Shown: piece by piece, positions 9,251 to 18,251 of the stretch
How positions within the stretch are numbered: position 1 is the stretch's first letter
Layout of the letters: every line of letters starts with the position of its first letter
From: Paracoccaceae bacterium
Lineage (GTDB): Bacteria; Pseudomonadota; Alphaproteobacteria; Rhodobacterales; Rhodobacteraceae
Direction: 5' to 3'
Length of the DNA: 64,000 bases
NCBI GenBank assembly: GCA_028874915.1
Contig: JAPPHA010000025.1
Location: 120,840-184,839, forward strand
The notes under the pieces: generated by a model
The model's input: only the letters and a program-made list of their open reading frames with translations
Databases searched by the model: none
What the model was told of the DNA's origin: nothing
Translations under genes and position numbers: made by a program

Positions 9251-10088
9251 GACGTTCCTTCGCTGTCGCCGTTTCCGCCTTGGTTTCTGCGACGCTTGTG
9301 GACGCACCAAACTCGGGCGGTCGTTTCTCGATGAAGGCGGCGATCCCTTCCCGGCCGTCCTCGGACGCGAAGAGCCCGCCGAGAACCCGCTGCTCGAATG
9401 TCAACGCTGTCGCCAGCGGGGCCTCGACGCCGTCATCGATGACCCGCTTCCCTTCGGCAAGCGCCAGGGGCGCCTGCTCCGCCAGCTGTCGGGCCAACCC
9501 GCGGGCGTCATCCATGAGCCCGTCCGGCGGTTGGGCACGGATTGCAACGCCCATCTCGACCGCCTCGACTGCAGACAGGAATCGGCCAGTGAGAATCAGT
9601 TCCTTTGCCCGCATCCTGCCGACCAGCCGCGTCAGCCGCTGGGTTCCGCCGCCACCCGGAAGCAGGCCAAGCTTTATTTCCGGCAACCCGAGCTTCGCCT
9701 TTTCCGAGACCAGGATGAAGTCGCAGCAGAGCGCAAGTTCAAATCCGCCCCCCAGGGCATAGCCGTTGACCGCACAGATGGTGATCTGCGGAAGCGAGGC
9801 GAACGCGTCGAAGGTCTCGCGGGACATCCGCTGAAATCCGTCGAACTCCGCCTGGCTGGCACCGTGGTAGCCGGAAATATCGGCTCCGGCCACGAAACCC
9901 TTTCCTGTGCCTGTGAGAATCAGCACCCGGCAGTCCGGATCCGACCGCAGCGAAGAGGCGAACCTGCGGAGCGCCTGCATGATGTCGAGATTGAGAGCGC
10001 CGAGGGCCTCCTGCCGATCGATTCTCAACTCGCTGACGCGTCCCTGGCGTGAGAGCACCAGGTGGGGATGAATGCGATTCTCTGTCAA
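9243..10088 (-). CDS. Enoyl-CoA hydratase/isomerase family protein
   Basis: A crotonase-fold enzyme of 281 residues that would hydrate or isomerise an enoyl-CoA. The oxyanion-hole sequence VAGADI lies near residues 66-71 and GGGFELA, with the first catalytic Glu, near 112-118. The second Glu is present in LGLPEIKLGLLPGGGG. The TTG start at 10088 overlaps the stop of the CoA-transferase gene by four bases (TTGA), which supports this unusual start codon. In the operon it follows a CoA-transferase and precedes a hydroxyacyl-CoA dehydrogenase, so the set could activate an acid, hydrate it and oxidise it. Confidence 0.88.
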   Translation of the reverse strand: MTENRIHPHLVLSRQGRVSELRIDRQEALGALNLDIMQALRRFASSLRSDPDCRVLILTGTGKGFVAGADISGYHGASQAEFDGFQRMSRETFDAFASLPQITICAVNGYALGGGFELALCCDFILVSEKAKLGLPEIKLGLLPGGGGTQRLTRLVGRMRAKELILTGRFLSAVEAVEMGVAIRAQPPDGLMDDARGLARQLAEQAPLALAEGKRVIDDGVEAPLATALTFEQRVLGGLFASEDGREGIAAFIEKRPPEFGASTSVAETKAETATAKERHG

Positions 10089-11317
10089 GCGACGGCCCCG
10101 TTTGCCCGGAGCTCGGCAAGCCGCCCGGCGCCGATCATCGGTTCGAGCACTTCATCGGTATGTTCGCCGACCTCAGGCGGCGGCGAACGCCGGTCCGCAG
10201 GCATTGCCGACAGCCCGATGGGGCAGCCGATCGTCTTGAGAATTCCGGCTTCCCGATGGTCAAGCTCGATGATCAGCCCGGACTCCGAATCCAGCAAGTC
10301 CTGCATGGCCTCCTCGGAACTGCGCACGGGCGCACACCAGACGTCGGCACCGCGGAGAAGGTCGAGAAGCTCTGCAGTGGTCCTGCGTTTCGTCTGGGCG
10401 TCGATTTTCAGTTTCAGGGCGTCGCGGTCATTGAATCCGTGCATGGTGGCGATCTCAGGATCGCCCAGCAGACAGGCGAGCCGGTCACGAGGACACATGG
10501 CGATGGCCACATAGCCGTCGGCGGTCGGGTGCGGACCGTAAGGCGCATCGTTCCAGGGCGAGGCAATCCCGGTAACGGAACGGCAGAACCGAACATCCTG
10601 ATTCAGGACGGCAAAGTTCTCCTGAGCCATCGCATTCAGAAGCGATGAGAAGAGGTCGACCTCCACCCGCTGGCCGATTCCATGTCGATCACGGGCGATG
10701 AGGGCGGCGAGGATTCCGGAAACCATCGATTGCGATGCCGCAAAATCAGCGACCGGCGTTCCGCAAGGCGTTGGTGCATCGCCCGACTTTCCGGTGTTGT
10801 ACATGACTCCGGACATCGCCTGGACCAGGAGATCCTGGCCCGGCCAGTTCTGACGGGCGAGCGGCGTGTCCTGTCCCCACCCGGAACCGGAAGCATAAAT
10901 GATGTCGGATCGTACGGAGCGGAAGTCAGCGTAGCCGAGCCCGAGACGTTCCATGACCCCGGCTCGAAAATTCTCGGCGACAACATCGAATTCGTTGGCC
11001 ATCTCCAGGAGCAACGCCCGCCCGTCCGGGTGTTTCATGTCGACGGAAAGCGATCGCTTGTTGCGGTTGAAGGAATGGAATGCCGCCGAGTCCTGCCCGA
11101 CGAGTTGCCCGAACATGGGCATCTTCCGCATCCAGTCTCCCGTTCCCGGGCGTTCGACCTTGACGACATCAGCCCCCAGATCCGCGAGTGTTTGGGTGCA
11201 TAGGGGTCCGAGCATCATTTGTGTGAAGTCGAGGACGCGAATCCCGTCGAGGGCGCGATTTCCTCGCGAATCGGGCACTTCGGAATCCGTGGGTCTCGTA
11301 TCGGTCAGGCGTGTCAT
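10085..11317 (-). CDS. CaiB/BaiF (class III) CoA-transferase family protein
   Basis: A class III CoA-transferase of 410 residues that moves CoA between carboxylic acids. Family features are the N-terminal LDGIRVLDFTQMMLGPLCTQ, the VVKVERPGTGD segment, the NFRAGVMERLGL region, and the catalytic Asp in WPGQDLLVQAMSG near residue 155. The ATG at 11317 has GGAG 9 bases upstream; an in-frame ATG at 11362 lacks one. This is the first gene of an eight-gene minus-strand operon (2806-11317) that also encodes a crotonase, an MBL hydrolase, a hydroxyacyl-CoA dehydrogenase and an ABC importer. The acid that is activated is unknown. Confidence 0.9.
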   Translation of the reverse strand: MTRLTDTRPTDSEVPDSRGNRALDGIRVLDFTQMMLGPLCTQTLADLGADVVKVERPGTGDWMRKMPMFGQLVGQDSAAFHSFNRNKRSLSVDMKHPDGRALLLEMANEFDVVAENFRAGVMERLGLGYADFRSVRSDIIYASGSGWGQDTPLARQNWPGQDLLVQAMSGVMYNTGKSGDAPTPCGTPVADFAASQSMVSGILAALIARDRHGIGQRVEVDLFSSLLNAMAQENFAVLNQDVRFCRSVTGIASPWNDAPYGPHPTADGYVAIAMCPRDRLACLLGDPEIATMHGFNDRDALKLKIDAQTKRRTTAELLDLLRGADVWCAPVRSSEEAMQDLLDSESGLIIELDHREAGILKTIGCPIGLSAMPADRRSPPPEVGEHTDEVLEPMIGAGRLAELRANGAVA

Positions 11318-12247
11318 TGCAATCGCTCCAGGCAGACATTTGTCCGTTTCGGCCGTCGCCATGGATGCTGCATCATCGCCTCACCTGTCCTCATCCATGG
11401 TCGCCCCGTCATCCTTGACCAGGATGCCTGGCGCCCGGTCATCCTGCACGCAATGCGGGAAATCGGCAAGCCCGACCCGATAGGCTCGTGTTCCGGTTCG
11501 GAACCTTCAATCCTGTCTTGGGCGTTTCAGAAATCATGCAGTTTAGGCCAAGATTTCCCCGGATCGCGGGACCAGGGATCAGCGGCCCTGTTCCAGTGTT
11601 TCTGTCCCCCGTTTTCGGTTTCTGCCCATGTCGTTGAGGCGGTTCGAGCGATTTCCGTTGGCTCGGTCGAAATGCAACCCGCAGATGTGGGGCCGTCGAG
11701 AAGGCCACGACCGTCAGAACACTCCGGCCGACGTGGGAATTGCGGCGTCCTCCGTATCGGCCTTGCCGGCGCTGACTTCTCATGCGCCCCAGTGAACGCT
11801 CCGATCGGCAGGGATGCTCGAATGCCCGGTCACTGTTTGCCGCGATTCTCGCGCCCTGCGAAAACCGAGTTGAGCAGACGCGCGACGACGCATCCGGGCT
11901 CACCGACGAAACGCCTGATCTTGCCATTTCCGGTTTTGACAGTGCCGATGGACATCGAGAACGCAGGTGTGCCGATGACGGAGTGAATGCGGCATGCAAC
12001 TTGCCGGCCGACGGAGGGGCTCCGGAGAATCCGGTTTTCGATGTTGCGAACTGCGGCAACACCACGGTGGTCGTGGCCTCACTGCCGCTTGACACAAATG
12101 TCGGGTCCGTGACCATCATGGCAATGGAGATGCCATATCCGGGCCACGGCCGATGCCTGGGCGATCGTGCAATCCGCGTGTTTGCCGATCGTCCGGAAGT
12201 CGGGGGTTTTCCGGGACATCATGAGAGTCACGATGGTGCGTGCGGGA
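11318..12247. other. Intergenic region without recognisable gene
   Basis: About 930 bases lie between the divergent CoA-transferase and monooxygenase genes. Several frames stay open by chance, but none of the translations has a recognisable domain, and no ribosome site or coupling supports them. The promoters of the two flanking units must lie here. No clear repeat, IS end or tRNA was found. It could hold a decayed gene, but nothing can be shown. Confidence 0.5.
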
Positions 12248-13513
12248 ATGTCGATTGAGCGCGTGGATACGCTGGTGGTCGGAGGTGGTCAGGCCGGGCT
12301 GGCGATGAGCGCGCATTTGAGCCGCAAGTCCATTCCGCATCTCGTCCTTGAGCGAGACCGCATTGCAGAAAGGTGGCGGACCGGGCGTTGGGATTCCCTT
12401 GTCGCCAACGGTCCGGCCTGGCACGACCGGTTCCCGCCCCTTGAATTCAACGGGGAGGATCCGGACGGGTTCCCAGGCAAGGACCGGATCGCCCGTTATT
12501 TCGAGGAATTCGCTCTGCGGATCGAGGCACCGGTCCGATGTGGTGTCGAGGTCCTGTGCGTCACGCGCAATGAGGGGAGGCCGGGGTTCAGGGTGGCAAC
12601 GTCCAAAGGGGTATTGGAAGCCGTCCGCATCGTTGTCGCGACCGGCCCGTTCCAGATTCCCGCGATACCGCCTGTGGTGCCGGAGGACTCGGGTGTGATC
12701 CAGCTTCACTCGGCGGCTTACTACAATCCCGAACAGCTTCCTGAGGGGGCGGTCCTCGTGGTTGGTGCCGGGTCGTCGGGTGCGCAGATTGCTGACGAGC
12801 TGCTGGGGGTGGGCCGAAAGGTCTTTTTGTCGGTCGGACCCCATCACCGTCCGCCCCGCAGCTATCGTGGCCGTGACTACTGCTGGTGGCTCGGCGTTCT
12901 CGGCAAATGGGATTACGTGACGCCTGAACCCGGTACCGCGCATGTGACCATCGCTGTGAGCGGCGCCAACGGCGGAAAGACGGTGGATTTTCGGAACATG
13001 GCGTCGCTCGGTGCGACGCTCGTCGGCATGACCACCGACTATGTTCATGGCCACATGCACTTTGCCCCGGACCTCGGCGCGAACATTGCGGCAGGTGACG
13101 AATACTACCTGGGGCTCCTCGACGAGGCGGATGCCTATGTAGCGCGAAACGGGCTCGACCTTCCGGAGGAACCGGAGGCCCGAAGGATCGCCCCGGATCC
13201 AGATTGCCTGGTCGATCCCCTGCAAACTCTGGACCTTACCGAGGCCGGGGTCAGCACCATTCTCTGGGCGACAGGGTACCGGTTGGACTTCGGCTGGCTC
13301 AAGGTTGATGCATTCGACCGGAACGGTCTGCCGCATCATCAACGCGGTGTTTCCTCCGAACCAGGAGTCTACTTCCTCGGCCTTCCGTGGCTGTCGCGGC
13401 GCGGGTCGTCATTCATATGGGGCGTATGGCACGATGCCAGGTATCTGGCTGAGCAGATCGCCATTCAGCGGGACTACTGCGAGTACCGGCCGTCGACCGT
13501 TCTGGGGACGTGA
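12248..13513 (+). CDS. Flavin-containing NAD(P)/FAD-dependent monooxygenase/oxidoreductase
   Basis: A two-dinucleotide-fold flavoprotein of 421 residues, related to flavin-containing monooxygenases and YUC/CzcO-type oxidoreductases. The FAD motif GGGQAG lies near residues 11-16, a Trp-rich WRTGRWDSL segment follows, and the NADPH motif VVGAGSSGAQIA lies near 172-183. The FMO-type WATGYRLDF lies near 345. It would hydroxylate or oxidise a soft nucleophile or carbonyl, but the substrate is open. The ATG at 12248 gives the canonical N-terminus; ATG 12221 is an alternative. It stands alone, divergent from the CoA-transferase operon. Confidence 0.85.
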   Translation: MSIERVDTLVVGGGQAGLAMSAHLSRKSIPHLVLERDRIAERWRTGRWDSLVANGPAWHDRFPPLEFNGEDPDGFPGKDRIARYFEEFALRIEAPVRCGVEVLCVTRNEGRPGFRVATSKGVLEAVRIVVATGPFQIPAIPPVVPEDSGVIQLHSAAYYNPEQLPEGAVLVVGAGSSGAQIADELLGVGRKVFLSVGPHHRPPRSYRGRDYCWWLGVLGKWDYVTPEPGTAHVTIAVSGANGGKTVDFRNMASLGATLVGMTTDYVHGHMHFAPDLGANIAAGDEYYLGLLDEADAYVARNGLDLPEEPEARRIAPDPDCLVDPLQTLDLTEAGVSTILWATGYRLDFGWLKVDAFDRNGLPHHQRGVSSEPGVYFLGLPWLSRRGSSFIWGVWHDARYLAEQIAIQRDYCEYRPSTVLGT

Positions 13514-14000
13514 CGGACTTTGCCGGTCAGGGGAATCACCCGACGGTTGGCCGGTGCATCCATCCCGCCGACATATGAGATTTCAGCCGCCAACCGGTTC
13601 CCGATCGTGAATTCCGGCATGCGATGATTGTGCATAGCGGCTCTGAAGATATCGTCCCTTTCGGCACCTCCTCCTTTTGAAATCGGCATCATGGAACTGT
13701 CATCACGTTCGGCAATGACCGGGAGGAATCCGGGCGTCCGGCGCCACATTCGATCAACAGGTGGCCCGAGCACGGATCGGTCCGTTACGTCTTTCAATCA
13801 AGGTGCAATCGCCGCCCGGACGGCGCGGTTCCGGCCCGCGTACCGGTGTCCCGCATGACAAGGTGAGTGTTCGACCCCGCAAGGGAAATCGCACGGATCA
13901 GTATTGAACCCGACATCCGTTCCCTGTTCTTGGCCTTTGTCAGGTTTCCGGGTTTTCACTCCCTTTGCCATACCCGGCGTTCTTAAGGCAGCATCGTCTT
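13514..14000. other. Intergenic region without recognisable gene
   Basis: About 490 bases lie between the monooxygenase and the convergent Tm-1-like gene. A 107-codon open stretch on the minus strand (13474-13797) overlaps the monooxygenase end and shows no known domain. Nothing else is visible. Confidence 0.5.
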
Positions 14001-15182
14001 CTATCCCGGAGATGCCGGAGGGTGGCGCGTCATGTCCGACATCAGCCGATCGACGGCCAGTCGTGCTGTTTCGGGATCATTGATGTGGCCATCGGTCTCT
14101 ATGAGTTCGAACCGGCCGCGACTGGCTTGACGAAGGGTATCCGAAAAGACGCGCCGCCCTTCGAGCCACTCGATTGCACCGCCCGGCCTGTCCTCCGACG
14201 AGAATCCTCCCAGCGGCAGAATGACGGTCGTGGACCCGGGCGATTCCTGCAATTCGCGGGCGACGAGCCGGGCCACATCGCGCATTTCCTTGAGTGTAAG
14301 CCGGATGTGACGAAAAGCCGGGCTGTGGGAGTAACCCGGCTGACCGGGGGCTCCGGCGTTTTGTGGAATGCGCCCGTCCCGCGTATGGAAATTGACCCCG
14401 CCGGGGAGGAAAACCCGAGGGCAGACGCGGGTCGCGGTTACGCGGTCGGCCCCGACAGTGGAGACCGGATCGAACAATTGTTGAGTCAGTTCGTGAAGAG
14501 TGTAGTCAATGGCGCCCACAAGGCCTCCGCGGCGCGCGAGATTGGCAAAGGCGTTGCCGCCAAACCCATTTGCGTGAAACACGGTCGCCTCGAAACCAAG
14601 CTGGCGAACGAGACGGGCAGCCTCACTGGCGCCCCTGCCGGTGACTCCAAGCGCGGTGATCCCAATGCTCCTGCCTGTATCGAACGCCGGGGCTCCTTCG
14701 GCGTCGGCCCGTCGGGCTAGACCTGCAATGATCGCGCCCGCGTTGGCGAGGATGCTCCGGACTGTCGGGTTGAGCCCTGCGAGGTCGGCGACGGACGGAA
14801 TGAGGATGATTCCGGTGACGCTGGCTTCCGGCCGGGGATCGACCGCGAGCGTCGTGATCAGTACCCGTGGCATCGACAATTGCGGATCCGCGAGGGCAGG
14901 GGCAATGATCTGATATCCGGTCCCTCCGCCGATTCCGACTATGACCGAAACCGGTGTCTTTTCCCGCAGGCGTTTCAGGCTGTCCTTCGCCCGTTGCGTC
15001 GCCACCGACATGGCGACCAGCTTGTCGGCGCCAGAGGTCCTTTGGCCATGCGGATTCAAGCTCACGTCGATGACTTCCGGTCGAAGATCGAGCGATTCCA
15101 ACTGACCGACGAGGAATCTGGTCTCCTCAACCTTGGAATCGAGTGTCGCGAGGACCGCGACTACAGGAGACCGCGCAGTCAT
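14001..15182 (-). CDS. Tm-1-like ATP-binding domain protein (UPF0261 family)
   Basis: A protein of 393 residues of the UPF0261/Tm-1 N-terminal domain family. The N-terminus reads VVAVLATLDSKVEETRFL, followed by a VIVGIGGGTGYQIIAPAL segment near 85-102. A second nucleotide-fold half contains ITALGVTGRGASEAAR, FHANGFGG and the C-terminal VILPLGGFSSEDRPG. The plant Tm-1 homologue binds ATP and blocks tobamovirus replication. In bacteria the family is usually found beside a TIM-barrel partner and among catabolic genes, with unclear function. No TIM-barrel partner is next to it here. The ATG at 15182 fits the family start. It diverges from the MBL gene at 15421. Confidence 0.85.
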   Translation of the reverse strand: MTARSPVVAVLATLDSKVEETRFLVGQLESLDLRPEVIDVSLNPHGQRTSGADKLVAMSVATQRAKDSLKRLREKTPVSVIVGIGGGTGYQIIAPALADPQLSMPRVLITTLAVDPRPEASVTGIILIPSVADLAGLNPTVRSILANAGAIIAGLARRADAEGAPAFDTGRSIGITALGVTGRGASEAARLVRQLGFEATVFHANGFGGNAFANLARRGGLVGAIDYTLHELTQQLFDPVSTVGADRVTATRVCPRVFLPGGVNFHTRDGRIPQNAGAPGQPGYSHSPAFRHIRLTLKEMRDVARLVARELQESPGSTTVILPLGGFSSEDRPGGAIEWLEGRRVFSDTLRQASRGRFELIETDGHINDPETARLAVDRLMSDMTRHPPASPG

Positions 15183-15420
15183 GAGGCCGAATTGCCGGAA
15201 CGGCGTAGCCGTGAGGATGAGGCCGATCCTTGGAGTGCCGCGCATCCGGACGCCTGGCAGGGTCGGGCGAACCGAATTCCATGTCGATCACCTGTTGAAA
15301 CGGCGTGCATGCGGCTGGAACCCTCCGAACGGCCGGCAATTGGCTTTCCCGTGTCAGTCACTATACACCGGCGCCGTCTGTCGGGCATTCGCCGAGTTAC
15401 AAATGATCAAGGAGAAAGTC

Positions 15421-16254
15421 ATGAGCAAAACCGGGCGCCGAATTTTCCCCATCAACACCGGCTGGCTGGAAGCGGATCTGGGAACCTATGTTTTCTGGAA
15501 GGGGCCGGCCGGACAGAAGATCTGGAATCCCGTCTATTGCTTCCTGATCGACACCGGAGAACAGAAAATTCTTGTCGATACAGGCCTTTGTGACGAAGAG
15601 CGAGCGACCCGTTACCACCACAAGTGCCAGAAACGTGGCTGCCTTGAAGTCCAGGACCATCTTCCTCGTGTGCTTGGCATCGACCCAGACGAAATTGACA
15701 TCATCATCTTCACGCATCTCCACTGGGACCATGTGCAGAACATGAAGGCGTTCCGGCGCGCACGTTACATCTGTCCAGAACCGGAGATCAAATGGGCTTA
15801 CAACCCGCTTCCCCTCTATTACCGAACCTATGAATCGCCTGTGCTCGGCATCGAGCCCGCATACTACGGGTGCAGTTTCGAACTTGTAACCGGCGAAACC
15901 GAAATTGTTCCGGGCATCACCATGTTTGACACGCCAGGACATTCCCCCGGTCATATGGCGGTCACGGTTGAAACGGATGCCGGCTGCATCGTCATTGCCG
16001 GTGACGCCATCTTCCAGGCTCGAAACATGGAACCGAACGAGGAGGAAATGTGGCGCTATTGGGTGCCGGCGCGCTTCGTCAATTCGATCGATGGCTGGCG
16101 GTCGGTCGAAGACATCGACAGGCGTGCGGACTTCATTCTGGCCTGCCACGACGAGGCCGTCGGAGACCATGAAGTCTACCCCTTCGATGGCATGAAACTG
16201 CGGGAACGCCGCAAGGCCATCCCGGGATTGCCGTTCTATTTCTCGGGCGTGTAG
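15421..16254 (+). CDS. N-acyl homoserine lactonase-like MBL-fold hydrolase
   Basis: A metallo-beta-lactamase-fold hydrolase of 277 residues, closest in layout to the AttM/AiiA lactonases. Metal motif THLHWDH lies near residues 100-106, DTPGHSPGHM near 176-185 and the bridging Asp in AGDAIF near 199-204. Start 15421 has a strong GGAG site 7 bases upstream. The next gene, a HAD phosphatase, begins 17 bases downstream. Lactonases of this family open acyl-homoserine lactones, but related enzymes open sugar lactones. The neighbouring aldolase and kinase favour a sugar-lactone substrate, though this is not proven. Confidence 0.85.
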   Translation: MSKTGRRIFPINTGWLEADLGTYVFWKGPAGQKIWNPVYCFLIDTGEQKILVDTGLCDEERATRYHHKCQKRGCLEVQDHLPRVLGIDPDEIDIIIFTHLHWDHVQNMKAFRRARYICPEPEIKWAYNPLPLYYRTYESPVLGIEPAYYGCSFELVTGETEIVPGITMFDTPGHSPGHMAVTVETDAGCIVIAGDAIFQARNMEPNEEEMWRYWVPARFVNSIDGWRSVEDIDRRADFILACHDEAVGDHEVYPFDGMKLRERRKAIPGLPFYFSGV

Positions 16255-16271
16255 CGCCACCGAGGCGGGCG

Positions 16272-17147
16272 ATGACGCGGCTGATCCGGTCTCTGCGCTG
16301 CATCGAATCTGAGTTCGATGTGGCGGTTCTGGACCAGTTCGGCGTGCTTCACGATGGCCGGGAGGCTGTTCCGGTGGCAGCCCAAGCGGTCGACTGGCTC
16401 TACCGATCCGGCAAGCGGGTCGTGGTCATGTCAAATTCCGGCAAGCGCGAGTCGCTGAATCGAGAACGGATTGCAGGTTTCGGAGTCCCCTTGCCCGAAG
16501 GCACCGTTGTCGAGACGTCCGGAGAAACGGCCTGGCGGGCGTTTCGTGACCGGACGGTGCCCCTGCCTGGTCGCGGTACCTATCGACTGTTGCCGATCGC
16601 CGGTAGCTGGGGGGATGCCGTGGTCTGGGCCCAAGGAAACCCCAACGTTGCGCTCGTGTCGGATTTCCGGGATGCCGGTGCGGTTCTCCTGATGGGGATG
16701 CCGACAGGAGACGAGGCGGCATTCGGCCACGAAACCTTGGAGGCGGCACTCGCCTCTGGCATCCCGGTCATCTGTTCAAATCCGGACCGGAGTTCGTTGC
16801 GGGGCGATGCGCTTGTATCCTCCCCGGGCGTGATGGCCGATCGGTTCGAACGGGCCGGCGGGCAGGTCATCTGGTTCGGAAAGCCCTACCGAGAGATATT
16901 CGATGGGATCCGCGACCGGTTTCCGGAGAAACGACGAGAAAGATTCGTCATGATCGGGGATTCGATCCTTCATGATGTCGCCGGTGCGGCAACGGCCGGA
17001 TTCCGATCCCTGTTTGTTCGATCCGGAATCCATTTCCCGGAATTTGCCGACCTGGGGTCGGCCCCGGACGTTTTGGCGGCGATCAGCCGGATTGTGCGAG
17101 ACGCAGGAACCGCAGAGCCGGATTGGTCGATGGAGCGCCTCGCATGA
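16272..17147 (+). CDS. HAD-superfamily class IIA hydrolase (TIGR01459-like)
   Basis: A haloacid dehalogenase-superfamily phosphatase of 291 residues. The nucleophile motif reads DQFGVLHDG (residues 21-29), the DxWGVLHDG-type variant of this subfamily that lacks the usual second Asp. Motif II is VMSNSGKR near 56-63 and motif IV VMIGDSILHDVAGA near 225. The IIA cap lies between. It overlaps the aldolase gene by four bases (ATGA at 17144-17147). It probably removes phosphate from a small sugar phosphate or glycolate-type product in the same pathway; substrate unknown. Confidence 0.85.
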   Translation: MTRLIRSLRCIESEFDVAVLDQFGVLHDGREAVPVAAQAVDWLYRSGKRVVVMSNSGKRESLNRERIAGFGVPLPEGTVVETSGETAWRAFRDRTVPLPGRGTYRLLPIAGSWGDAVVWAQGNPNVALVSDFRDAGAVLLMGMPTGDEAAFGHETLEAALASGIPVICSNPDRSSLRGDALVSSPGVMADRFERAGGQVIWFGKPYREIFDGIRDRFPEKRRERFVMIGDSILHDVAGAATAGFRSLFVRSGIHFPEFADLGSAPDVLAAISRIVRDAGTAEPDWSMERLA

Positions 17148-18148
17148 CTCTGTCACCCCGGTCGAACCTTCCGGTGTTGCCGGCGGAATTTGCCGTGCTG
17201 TCGCGCCAAATCGGCTGTGATCCGATGCTCGTCCAGGGACCGGGAGGAAACACCTCAATCAAGATCGGGTCGACCCTGTGGGTCAAGGCCTCCGGGACGC
17301 AGCTGGACCGGGCCGGTATCGACGAAATTTTTGTTGCGGTCGATCTGGACAAGGCACTCGCCGAAATTGACGGTACCGGTGACGGGTCCTGCCGCGCCGC
17401 ACTCGTCGATCCGGACACCCGGCTGCGCCCGTCGATCGAGACGACGTTTCACGCGTTGCTGCCACAGCGGTTGGTATTCCACTACCACTCGGTTCACGGC
17501 CTGTGCCACGGGATCGCCGTCGAAGGACGGCGAGCGCTCCTGAAAAAACTGGATGGCCTCGATTGGGCACTGGTGCCGTATGCGAGACCCGGGATTCCAC
17601 TGACCCGCCAGATCCGCGCTGCCTGTGGCGACAGGTTTCCGGAGATCCTGGTCCTCGAAAATCATGGTATGATAGTCGCGGGGGAGTGTGTGGTTTCCAT
17701 CGCGGAAACCATTGAAGCGCTGGAGCGCCGCCTCGCCCTGCCGTCGCCGCCGAACCGACAGAGCGCGCCTCCGGAGATTCCAGGCTGGGTCGGTCTCGGG
17801 GCGTTCGCCCGCCTTGCGACCGATCCTCTTTCCTGTGCAAGGGCGACAGCCGGGAGCTACTATCCCGATCATGTCATATTTTTGGGTCGCGCGCTCAAAA
17901 CCGTTGCCGAAAACGACCTCCGAACTGTGCCTGACGGAGTCGGCCCCGCCGTTATTGTACGCGGGTCGGGCGTCTACATGAGACCGGAGGCAGGCCTGGT
18001 TCCAAAGGCGATGTTGCGTTGCCTGCATGACGTGATCACCCGAATTCCTGCCGATTGGCGTCTGCGTCCGATTGGTAAGGCAGACGAAGACGAACTCCTC
18101 GGCTGGGACGCGGAAAAGCACCGCCAGAAACTTGCGGTCGCAGAGTGA
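17144..18148 (+). CDS. Class II aldolase/adducin family protein
   Basis: A zinc-dependent class II aldolase-fold protein of 334 residues. QGPGGNTSIK lies near residues 30-39. The zinc-binding His pair is in VFHYHSVHGLC near 112-122, and the third ligand is in ENHGMIVAGE near 180. After the roughly 220-residue aldolase core there is an extra C-terminal domain of about 110 residues, as in the aldolase half of rhamnulose-1-phosphate aldolase/dehydrogenase fusions, but without the dehydrogenase. It would cleave a phosphorylated ketose or sugar acid. The upstream HAD gene overlaps it by four bases, and an FGGY kinase follows 103 bases downstream. Confidence 0.85.
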   Translation: MTLSPRSNLPVLPAEFAVLSRQIGCDPMLVQGPGGNTSIKIGSTLWVKASGTQLDRAGIDEIFVAVDLDKALAEIDGTGDGSCRAALVDPDTRLRPSIETTFHALLPQRLVFHYHSVHGLCHGIAVEGRRALLKKLDGLDWALVPYARPGIPLTRQIRAACGDRFPEILVLENHGMIVAGECVVSIAETIEALERRLALPSPPNRQSAPPEIPGWVGLGAFARLATDPLSCARATAGSYYPDHVIFLGRALKTVAENDLRTVPDGVGPAVIVRGSGVYMRPEAGLVPKAMLRCLHDVITRIPADWRLRPIGKADEDELLGWDAEKHRQKLAVAE

Positions 18149-18251
18149 CAACCGGCTTGATACCGGGGCCGGTCGGACGTCTTGCGTCGTTTCTGAACTG
18201 GGACGTTCAGCGGCGCCGGCGAGGTTGCCGGTGACGGCACAGGTCCTACCC

